5,348 bases of DNA from Mariprofundaceae bacterium. Lineage in GTDB: Bacteria > Pseudomonadota > Zetaproteobacteria > Mariprofundales > Mariprofundaceae. The position numbers and the translations under genes were made by a program. Below the pieces are notes generated by a model. The model searched no databases. It saw only the letters and a list, made by a program, of their open reading frames with translations, and was not told where the DNA came from. Position 1 is the stretch's first letter; each line of letters opens with the position of its first letter. Where the stretch lies: NCBI GenBank assembly GCA_030950975.1, contig JAUZQL010000175.1, positions 1 to 5,348 on the forward strand, written 5' to 3'. Shown piece after piece: positions 1-5,213 of the stretch.

Positions 1-2081
1 GGTGTACGTTCACCCATGGCCATCGCTTCACCTGTATATTGACTAAAATCACTCGCAGTCACGCCCACATCGGCCACAGGAACTTGGTATGCCCCCACCA
101 TTTGGTCGCGTGCTACAAGCCCTGTAATGGAACGATCACCAATGGTAATGAGAAAGGCTTTACTGGCGACAGAAGGTAAGCGTAAGACACGTTGAATGGC
201 TTTGCTTAATTCAATACCATCAACATTTAATGCCGTAGATTTGGATGCTTGATGCTGTGCATGACGCAACATTTTTGGTGGTTTGCCTAACAATACTTCC
301 AAGGATAAATCAACGGGTGTGTCATTGAGTTCTGAATCAGCAACATACAAATGCCCATCATCAGTGGCTTCACCCAATACAGCAAACAAGCAACGTTCAC
401 GGTCACATATCGCCTTAAATTCAGGCAAAGATTCAGGAGCAATGGATAAGACATAACGCTCTTGCGCTTCATTGCACCAAATTTGCATCGGACTCATACC
501 ACGTTCCATATTGATGACATGGCGTAAATCAAACTTGCCCCCTCGTCCTGCATCATGAATCAACTCAGGTACAGCATTGGATAAACCACCTGCACCAATG
601 TCATGAATAAACAAAATAGGGTTTTTATCACCTTTCTGCCAACAGCGATCCAAAACTTCTTGGCAACGACGTTCCATTTCAGGATTTCCACGTTGTACCG
701 AATCAAAATCCAATGATTCTGCATTTGAACCAGTGTTCATACTTGATGCTGCGCCGCCACCCAAACCAATCAACATGGCAGGACCACCAAGTTGAATAAT
801 CAACGACCCCGCAGGCACATGATTTTTATGGACATGACGGGCATCAATATTGCCCACACCACCTGCCAACATAATGGGTTTGTGATAACCCCTTAAATCA
901 CCATCAATGTCTTGTTCATAGGTGCGGAAATAACCTGCGATATTCGGACGACCAAATTCATTGTTAAACGCCGCCGCACCAATCGGCGCATCCAACATAA
1001 TATTCAGCGCAGATTCAATCCGTTCAGGTTTACCATGATTGACTTCCCAAGGTTGTTTGAAATCAGGGATTTGCAAATTCGATACACTAAAACCACACAA
1101 GCCAGCTTTGGGTTTAGAGCCAATACCCGTAGCTCCTTCATCACGAATTTCTCCACCCGAACCTGTCGCCGCACCAGCAAATGGAGAAATCGCCGTAGGA
1201 TGATTGTGTGTTTCCACTTTCATCAAAATATGCACATCATCACCATGTTCACTGTAATGTTGATCAGCGTTGGGGTAAAAACGCTTGGAAGAACCGCCTT
1301 CAATGACCGATGAATTATCCGAATAGGCAACAATCGTGCCTTCTGGGGATGTTTGATGGGTATGACGAATCATGGAAAATAAAGACTGATCCATGACTTC
1401 ACCATCCACCGTCCAATCCGCATTGAAAATTTTATGACGGCAATGTTCTGAATTGGCTTGGGCAAACATCATCAGTTCAGCATCACTGGGATTTCGGTTC
1501 ATGGTGATAAAATTTTCTAAAAGATAATCAATTTCATCATCAGCAAGTGCTAAACCCAAGGTTTGGTTGGCTTTCACCAAGGCATCACGACCATCGTTTA
1601 ATATATCAATACGCATCAAAGGCTTGGGTTCTTGATGTTCAAAAAGTTGTTGTAAATCAGTCACTGATGATAAAACAGATTCAGTCATTTTATCATGCAG
1701 TGCTGCACCAATACGTTCACGATGACCTTGGATACGATAGGCAATGGCTCGTTCAATACGCAATAATTTGGATAAACCACAAAGCTTGGCAATGTCAGTT
1801 GCCTTGGATGACCATGGTGAAATTGTTCCAACACGTGGGGTTACAAGAAATAAATCATCACTGGCATCGGCTGTAAAATAATCTAAAGGATGCCCTAAAA
1901 TACTCGCCAAGCGTTGGCTATCTGTTTCCGTCCAATCACTGGATACTTCAGCGATATGAATAAAATGTGCATCGATATTTGATGTTTGCAAAATATCGCA
2001 CAATTTATTTTTTCGGAAGTCAGAAAGTGCTAAAGAGCCTTGAAGTATAAGCAGTTGGGAAGAAGCAGATAAAGGAGTCAT
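1..2081 (-). CDS. purL: Phosphoribosylformylglycinamidine synthase (FGAR amidotransferase), N-terminal 693 residues, partial at left edge
   Basis: PurL converts FGAR, glutamine and ATP to FGAM in the fourth step of de novo purine synthesis, in the cytosol. The minus-strand frame is open from ATG at 2081 to the window edge, with no frameshift. Residues match the long proteobacterial single-chain form almost throughout. The N-terminal PurS-like part carries TPRVGTISPWSSKATDIA (about 81-98). The linker region and active-site segment FAQANSEHCRHKIFNADW lie at about 206-223. The first synthase domain has KVETHNHPTAISP (288-300), GAATGSGGEIRDEGATG (303-319) and the glycine-rich GLGGGAASSM (439-448). 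NPEMERRCQEV and FIHDIGAGGLSNA follow at 466-503, and GDRSITGLVARDQMVG at 648-663. Full-length relatives have about 1,300 residues, so the second synthase domain and the C-terminal glutaminase domain lie off the window. No good Shine-Dalgarno is seen before the ATG, although homology begins a few residues later (LQGSLALSDFRKNKL). The gene follows a terminator, so it probably has its own promoter in 2082-2234. Confidence 0.97.
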   Translation of the reverse strand, partial: MTPLSASSQLLILQGSLALSDFRKNKLCDILQTSNIDAHFIHIAEVSSDWTETDSQRLASILGHPLDYFTADASDDLFLVTPRVGTISPWSSKATDIAKLCGLSKLLRIERAIAYRIQGHRERIGAALHDKMTESVLSSVTDLQQLFEHQEPKPLMRIDILNDGRDALVKANQTLGLALADDEIDYLLENFITMNRNPSDAELMMFAQANSEHCRHKIFNADWTVDGEVMDQSLFSMIRHTHQTSPEGTIVAYSDNSSVIEGGSSKRFYPNADQHYSEHGDDVHILMKVETHNHPTAISPFAGAATGSGGEIRDEGATGIGSKPKAGLCGFSVSNLQIPDFKQPWEVNHGKPERIESALNIMLDAPIGAAAFNNEFGRPNIAGYFRTYEQDIDGDLRGYHKPIMLAGGVGNIDARHVHKNHVPAGSLIIQLGGPAMLIGLGGGAASSMNTGSNAESLDFDSVQRGNPEMERRCQEVLDRCWQKGDKNPILFIHDIGAGGLSNAVPELIHDAGRGGKFDLRHVINMERGMSPMQIWCNEAQERYVLSIAPESLPEFKAICDRERCLFAVLGEATDDGHLYVADSELNDTPVDLSLEVLLGKPPKMLRHAQHQASKSTALNVDGIELSKAIQRVLRLPSVASKAFLITIGDRSITGLVARDQMVGAYQVPVADVGVTASDFSQYTGEAMAMGERT

Positions 2082-2234
2082 GTGCGCACGCTATAAGCTT
2101 CTAAATGGAAACCAAGTCTATTTCAAAAGTCATGAACATTGATGGATTAATAGGTATATCGGCAGTGGTAAAATAAGCCACAAGCTGAACAGTTACAGTT
2201 ATTTGATTCTCGTGCTATTTTAAATAGGGGAAGC

Positions 2235-2265
2235 AAAAAAAGCACCCACATTACTGTAAGTGCTT
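2235..2265 (-). terminator. Rho-independent terminator of the tRNA operon
   Basis: Read on the minus strand, a 10-bp stem (arms at 2256-2265 and 2240-2249) encloses a 6-nt loop and runs into a T tract (2235-2239, plus the two Ts at the stem base). Two of the pairs are G-U in the minus-strand RNA but would be C-A mismatches in a plus-strand transcript. The structure is therefore directional and serves the tRNA genes to its right. It starts 13 bases beyond the encoded CCA of the last tRNA-Arg and separates that unit from purL. Confidence 0.9.
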
Positions 2266-2278
2266 GTTTTGTTTAATA

Positions 2279-2355
2279 TGGTGCTCCCTGAGCGATTCGA
2301 ACGCCCGGCCTTCTGATTCGTAGTCAGATGCTCTATCCAGCTGAGCTAAGGGAGC
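2279..2355 (-). tRNA. tRNA-Arg (anticodon ACG), distal copy
   Basis: This is a complete 77-nt tRNA with encoded CCA. The acceptor stem is GCTCCCT with AGGGAGC, the D stem GCTC with GAGC, and the anticodon stem TCTGA with TCAGA. The loop CTACGAA gives anticodon ACG. The T stem GGGCG with CGCTC closes the TTCGAAT loop. The wobble A would be deaminated to inosine by TadA to read CGU, CGC and CGA. The gene is identical to the copy at 2383-2459, separated from it by a 27-nt AT-rich spacer, and is followed directly by the operon terminator. Confidence 0.97.
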
Positions 2356-2382
2356 TAACAGTGAAAATTTATACAAGGGAAA

Positions 2383-2459
2383 TGGTGCTCCCTGAGCGAT
2401 TCGAACGCCCGGCCTTCTGATTCGTAGTCAGATGCTCTATCCAGCTGAGCTAAGGGAGC
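2383..2459 (-). tRNA. tRNA-Arg (anticodon ACG), proximal copy
   Basis: This is a 77-nt tRNA with encoded CCA, identical base for base to the copy at 2279-2355, with the same cloverleaf and anticodon ACG. Its first 23 nt (2459 down to 2437) also encode the last residues and the TAG stop of the upstream lipoprotein gene; the stop lies in the D-loop sequence GGATAG. RNase P cutting at the tRNA 5' end would separate the message from its stop codon. Confidence 0.97.
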
Positions 2460-2946
2460 CTTTGTTTCCTTTGTCGGAAATTTTGCGAAAGGTAACGTCT
2501 TTCAACCAAACTTTCCAGTTTGGATTATCCAAGCCAAAAAGCTCAGGAAAATCCAAATAAAACCAACCGCGATATTCTATATGACCATTCAAACTTAATT
2601 CAATCAAAGCAGCAGGATTGTCTATTGTCGCATCATCAATCATCTTACCAGATTGAATACGAAGCCCTTTTGCTAAACCAAGCAAACGAATATGCCACAC
2701 ACCAAATGTAAGCTCATTCCCTTGATTTAAAGAAATTTCAGTTGCTTTAGCTGTATTACGGTGTAAAAAAAATAAAACAACATGACCCTTTTGAGATCTT
2801 GCCCATTCGGGAACATCATCAAGCTGATGATTAGAATGAAGATCATCAGATGATTGCAGGGGTAACTGCCAATGAATGGATGCTTGCTTTTCTGTTCGAT
2901 CACAACCCGAACAAAAACATAACACCATCAAGATCAGTCCGACCAA
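2437..2946 (-). CDS. Putative lipoprotein with a DUF2155-like C-terminal domain, embedded between tRNA genes
   Basis: From TTG at 2946 the product is 169 residues. A hydrophobic stretch, MVGLILMVLCFCSG, leads to Cys15 in SGC, which looks like a degenerate lipobox (Cys instead of a small residue at -3). This suggests an exported, lipid-anchored envelope protein. The C-terminal half (about 71-155) resembles DUF2155 from memory of the family: an NPAALIELSLNG segment near 110-121, then YRGWFYLDFPELFGLDNP (125-142) and VWL (146-148). The function of that family is unknown to me. The start is uncertain. The frame stays open upstream to GTG at 3030, but that part is tRNA-Ser sequence. ATG at 2928 has a slightly better upstream GGA but leaves too short a signal peptide. 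The 3' end overlaps tRNA-Arg by 23 nt. The gene probably shares the tRNA promoter and terminator. Confidence 0.72.
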   Translation of the reverse strand: MVGLILMVLCFCSGCDRTEKQASIHWQLPLQSSDDLHSNHQLDDVPEWARSQKGHVVLFFLHRNTAKATEISLNQGNELTFGVWHIRLLGLAKGLRIQSGKMIDDATIDNPAALIELSLNGHIEYRGWFYLDFPELFGLDNPNWKVWLKDVTFRKISDKGNKGSLSSAG

Positions 2947-2954
2947 TATAAAAC

Positions 2955-3044
2955 TGGCGGAGAGAGAGGGATTCGAACCCTCGATAGGAATAAACCTATA
3001 CACCCTTAGCAGGGGTGCGCTTTCAGCCACTCAGCCATCTCTCC
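2955..3044 (-). tRNA. tRNA-Ser (anticodon GCU)
   Basis: This is a 90-nt class II tRNA with encoded CCA and discriminator G, as expected for serine. The acceptor stem is GGAGAGA with TCTCTCC. The anticodon stem CACCC with GGGTG encloses CTGCTAA, giving GCT, which reads AGC and AGU. The long variable arm has an ATAGG/CCTAT stem, and the T arm is GAGGG-TTCGAAT-CCCTC. It is the first gene of the minus-strand tRNA operon. The coding frame of the next gene runs on from its 3' end without a stop, and the nearest plausible start codon lies 9 nt beyond the CCA. Confidence 0.97.
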
Positions 3045-3106
3045 GTTGTTCTGATATTGTCGATTCAAGCGACACCAATAAAGCAGTATCATCTCGAATG
3101 GCGCGC

Positions 3107-3134
3107 ACTATAGGTCGGTAAAATTTCATGGCAA
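3107..3134 (-). promoter_or_regulatory. Sigma70 promoter of the tRNA operon with GC-rich discriminator
   Basis: On the minus strand, a -35 box TTGCCA (3134-3129, 5 of 6 consensus) and a -10 box TATAGT (3112-3107, 5 of 6) are spaced by 16 bp. The sequence just after the -10 is GCGCGC, the kind of discriminator known from stable-RNA promoters under stringent (ppGpp) control. The predicted start near 3100 gives a leader of about 55 nt before tRNA-Ser. The -35 box begins 12 bp after the pgi stop codon. Confidence 0.72.
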
Positions 3135-3145
3135 GTCCCTTTTTT

Positions 3146-4795
3146 TTATGATTCAATACGATGGGTTTTATAATAGTTAATCAAACCATTGGTGGACGTA
3201 TCATGACTATCCACTTCATCATCAAACATCAGTTCAGGAAGAATAGTACGCGCCAATTCTTTACCGAGTTCTACGCCCCATTGATCATAGGCATTGATGT
3301 CCCAAATAACACTTTGTACAAATATTTTGTGTTCATACATCGCAATCAAACTGCCTAAAGTATGTGGGTTTAAGCGTTGAAAAAGAATGGAGTTGGAAGG
3401 TTTATTACCTTGAAAGACTTTATGAGGAAGCAATGCTTCCAATGCTTCACCTTTTAAGCCTTTACTTTGTAACTCAGTACGTACTTCTTCGCTCGTTTTA
3501 CCTCGCATCAAGGCTTCTGTTTGTGCAAAGAAATTAGACAATAAAATCGTATGATGCTGTCCAATCGGATTCTTGCTATCAATCGGTGCTAAAAAATCAC
3601 ATGGCACAAGCTTAGTTCCCTGATGAATCAACTGATAAAAAGCATGTTGCCCATTGGTACCGGGTTCTCCCCAAATGATAGGACCTGTTGAATAATTGAC
3701 TGGTTTACCATTTCGCCTTACTGATTTACCATTACTTTCCATGTCAGCTTGTTGAAAATAAGCTGGAAAACGGTGCATATATTGATCATACGGTAAAAGA
3801 GCATGGGAATCTGCATCCCAGAAATTATTATACCAAACACCCAATACACCTAAAATAACAGGTATATTTTCTTCCAAGGGTGCGGTTCTAAAATGTTCAT
3901 CCATCTCATGAGCACCCGATAATAAGGCTTCAAAATTATCCATACCCAAATACAGTGCTATGGATAGTCCAACAGCACTCCATAATGAATAACGACCACC
4001 CACCCAATCCCAAAACTCAAACATCAAATCAGGATCAATACCAAAATTCTTCACAGCTCTAAGATTGGTTGAAACAGCAACAAAATGTTTAGAAACAGCC
4101 GCTTTACTTCCGCCTCGTGTTAGAAACCAGTCACGGGCAGTGCGGGCATTCGTTAAAGTTTCTTGTGTGGTAAAGGTTTTGGAAGCAATGACAAAAAGCG
4201 TGGTTTCACGGCTTAAATATTTCAATGTTTCGACCATTTGTGTGCCATCGACATTGGAAACAAAATGAATATTCAAATCATCTTTAGAGAATGGCTTTAA
4301 GGCTTCACAGACCATGACAGGTCCTAAATCAGAACCACCAATACCAATATTGACAATATCTGTGATGCGCTTGCCCGTACAACCCTTCCATTCACCACTG
4401 CGAACAGACTCGCTAAAATCACGCATCCGTTGTAACACATGATTAATTTTTGGCATCACATCTTCGCCATCAAACATGACAGGGCGATTGGAACGATTGC
4501 GTAAGGCCGTGTGTAATACAGCTCGGTTTTCAGTATTATTGATATGTTCACCTGAAAACATTTTATCGCGCATTGTTTCAACACCACAATCTCTTGCCAG
4601 TGTCATTAATTTTTCTTTAGTCTCAAGATTAATGATGTTTTTAGAGTAATCGAGAATAATATTATTCAATGAAACAGAAAAATGCTGAAAACGTTTTGCA
4701 TCTTGTGCGAAAAGTTCACGCATATGCACGTTGTTGAGATCGTTTCGATGGGATTTTAATGCTTGCCATGCTGGTAATTCAGTCAGTTTTGTCAT
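3146..4795 (-). CDS. pgi: Glucose-6-phosphate isomerase
   Basis: Pgi interconverts glucose 6-phosphate and fructose 6-phosphate in glycolysis and gluconeogenesis, in the cytosol. The product is 549 residues from ATG at 4795, the same length as E. coli Pgi, and similarity starts near residue 7 (LPAWQALKSH). Both family signatures are present: DWVGGRYSLWSAVG (263-276) and the C-terminal one ending AYDQWGVELGK (502-512). Expected catalytic residues are Glu353 in DMESNGK, His384 in GTNGQHAFYQL and Lys512. The sugar-phosphate binding segments NIGIGGSDLGP (149-159) and SKTFTTQET (205-213) are intact. The frame is open 20 codons further upstream to ATG at 4855. I prefer 4795 because it fits the family length and has a G-rich Shine-Dalgarno 6 nt upstream. 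The stop is TAA at 3146-3148, and no terminator follows before the tRNA promoter, so some transcription may continue into the tRNA genes. Mobile DNA begins about 90 bp upstream of the start. Confidence 0.98.
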   Translation of the reverse strand: MTKLTELPAWQALKSHRNDLNNVHMRELFAQDAKRFQHFSVSLNNIILDYSKNIINLETKEKLMTLARDCGVETMRDKMFSGEHINNTENRAVLHTALRNRSNRPVMFDGEDVMPKINHVLQRMRDFSESVRSGEWKGCTGKRITDIVNIGIGGSDLGPVMVCEALKPFSKDDLNIHFVSNVDGTQMVETLKYLSRETTLFVIASKTFTTQETLTNARTARDWFLTRGGSKAAVSKHFVAVSTNLRAVKNFGIDPDLMFEFWDWVGGRYSLWSAVGLSIALYLGMDNFEALLSGAHEMDEHFRTAPLEENIPVILGVLGVWYNNFWDADSHALLPYDQYMHRFPAYFQQADMESNGKSVRRNGKPVNYSTGPIIWGEPGTNGQHAFYQLIHQGTKLVPCDFLAPIDSKNPIGQHHTILLSNFFAQTEALMRGKTSEEVRTELQSKGLKGEALEALLPHKVFQGNKPSNSILFQRLNPHTLGSLIAMYEHKIFVQSVIWDINAYDQWGVELGKELARTILPELMFDDEVDSHDTSTNGLINYYKTHRIES

Positions 4796-4801
4796 CCTAT
4801 T

Positions 4802-4807
4802 CCCCCC
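4802..4807 (-). promoter_or_regulatory. Ribosome binding site that decides the pgi start
   Basis: A run of six G on the minus strand (AGGGGGGA context) lies 6 nt before ATG at 4795. It supports this start over the upstream ATG at 4855, whose leader has no comparable purine-rich site. Confidence 0.65.
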
Positions 4808-4886
4808 TGATTGATGCAGCATACTAGCAACAATCCGATGATATTCATCAAGCATCTAACGTTGAAATAAGAAAACCCAACGAATG

Positions 4887-4905
4887 AATACAATACCTTC
4901 GCCAA
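4887..4905 (+). repeat. Extra copy of the miniature-element end, outside the IS
   Basis: AATACAATACCTTCGCCAA here is a perfect 19-bp reverse complement of 5188-5206. Its inner 15 bp, from 4891, are identical in direct orientation to the left end of the miniature element at 5009-5023. The similarity stops after CCAA, and the IS begins about 10 bp later. It could be the stump of an older miniature element cut by the IS, or a solitary dispersed repeat. It lies about 90-110 bp upstream of the pgi start codon. Confidence 0.75.
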
Positions 4906-4908
4906 AAA

Positions 4909-4937
4909 TTGATAGGGTAGCCTCTTTGCCGTAGCAT
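4909..4937 (+). promoter_or_regulatory. Possible promoter for the transposase
   Basis: TTGATA (4909-4914, 5 of 6) and TAGCAT (4932-4937, 4 of 6) are separated by exactly 17 bp. The -35 box would lie in flanking DNA and the -10 box inside the IS. A start near 4944 would leave the left arm of the adjacent hairpin out of the transcript. The -10 match is weak. Confidence 0.3.
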
Positions 4938-4980
4938 GACTTTTTCAAAAAAACAAATAACCAAACAAAAGAAGCTACCC
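4915..4980 (+). promoter_or_regulatory. Inverted repeat ending at the transposase start codon
   Basis: GGGTAGCCTCTTT (4915-4927) and AAAGAAGCTACCC (4968-4980) pair at 12 of 13 positions around a 40-nt A/T-rich loop, and the right arm ends at the base before ATG 4981. In a transcript entering from outside, the stem would cover the weak GAAG ribosome site. Such structures are known to limit transposase expression from read-through RNA in IS10 and IS50; the role here is inferred. Confidence 0.6.
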
Positions 4981-5002
4981 ATGAACGAAATAATGCGCAC
5001 TC

Positions 5003-5013
5003 TATTGCCAATA
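5003..5013 (+). repeat. Left copy of the 11-bp direct repeat flanking the miniature element
   Basis: TATTGCCAATA occurs here and again at 5203-5213. The outer 6 bp (TATTGC) fit a target-site duplication next to an element beginning CAATACC; the other 5 bp (CAATA) are shared by the element end and the target. The repeat marks the insertion point in the transposase gene. Confidence 0.8.
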
Positions 5014-5202
5014 CCTTCGCCAACTTTTATTCTGAAACCAAAATAAAAAGTTAATGTTTGTAACAGTTTGATTTTGCAAGGATATATTAAAAATAGCTAC
5101 GGCATTTGGGCGATGTAATTTTTAATATGCAGCGGATATAAGAAATAAGACAGCTACTCACGTGCTTTATGGAAAAGTACCTGGAAATTGGCGAAGGTAT
5201 TG
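5009..5202. mobile_element. Miniature inverted-repeat element (MITE-like), about 194 bp, non-coding
   Basis: The ends are perfect 15-bp inverted repeats: CAATACCTTCGCCAA (5009-5023) and its complement (5188-5202). The interior is AT-rich and encodes nothing recognisable, so the element would need a transposase supplied in trans. It contains an 11-bp perfect inverted repeat (5084-5094 with 5118-5128). It sits in the transposase gene of the surrounding IS with a probable 6-bp TATTGC target duplication. The exact boundaries are ambiguous by a few bases because the target also contains CAATA. Confidence 0.8.
5084..5128. repeat. Internal palindrome of the miniature element
   Basis: ATATTAAAAAT (5084-5094) and ATTTTTAATAT (5118-5128) are perfect inverted repeats around a 23-nt, relatively GC-rich centre. 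Either strand could form a hairpin with a weak AT stem. No T tract of terminator type follows on the plus strand. Confidence 0.6.
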
Positions 5203-5213
5203 TATTGCCAATA
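5203..5213 (+). repeat. Right copy of the 11-bp direct repeat flanking the miniature element
   Basis: TATTGCCAATA is identical to 5003-5013 at an offset of exactly 200 bp. It continues into GGCAATATT, so the empty target was itself a palindrome (TATTGCC-AATA-GGCAATA), which may have been the feature recognised at insertion. Confidence 0.8.

Noticed and set aside
912..1313. 133-codon plus-strand open frame
   Set aside because: It lies wholly inside purL on the other strand, its translation has no recognisable domain, and the purL frame is unmistakable there.
1547..1876. 109-codon plus-strand open frame
   Set aside because: It is an antisense shadow of the N-terminal part of purL with no family resemblance.
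2082..2089. Perfect palindrome GTGCGCAC next to the purL start
   Set aside because: It is only 8 bp, does not resemble the PurR operator as I know it, and has no second copy in the window.
2098..2126. Possible purL promoter TTGAAA, 17 bp, TAGAAG on the minus strand
   Set aside because: The -10 box is poor (4 of 6), and a start this close to the ATG would leave only about 10 nt of leader.
2947..3030. Extending the lipoprotein gene to GTG 3030
   Set aside because: The added residues are all translated tRNA-Ser sequence, so the longer N-terminus is very unlikely.
2876..3121. 81-codon plus-strand open frame across tRNA-Ser
   Set aside because: It contains the antisense of the T arm of the tRNA, which gives the familiar artefact residues EREGFEPS; it is not a gene.
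3031..3129. 32-codon minus-strand frame from ATG 3129, ending in tRNA-Ser
   Set aside because: Its start codon lies in the -35 box of the tRNA promoter, so that promoter's transcript would not include it. It ends inside the tRNA, and the product resembles nothing known.
4796..4855. Extending pgi to ATG 4855
   Set aside because: It would add 20 residues not found in the family, and the strong G-rich ribosome site belongs to ATG 4795.
5058..5088. Possible outward promoter in the miniature element (TTGTAA, then TATATT)
   Set aside because: The 19-bp spacing and an AT-rich background make the match weak.
4927..5104. 9-bp inverted match TGCCGTAGC (4927-4935) with GCTACGGCA (5096-5104), linking IS and miniature element
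   Set aside because: A 9-bp match between two regions of this size is not far from chance, and the flanks do not extend it.
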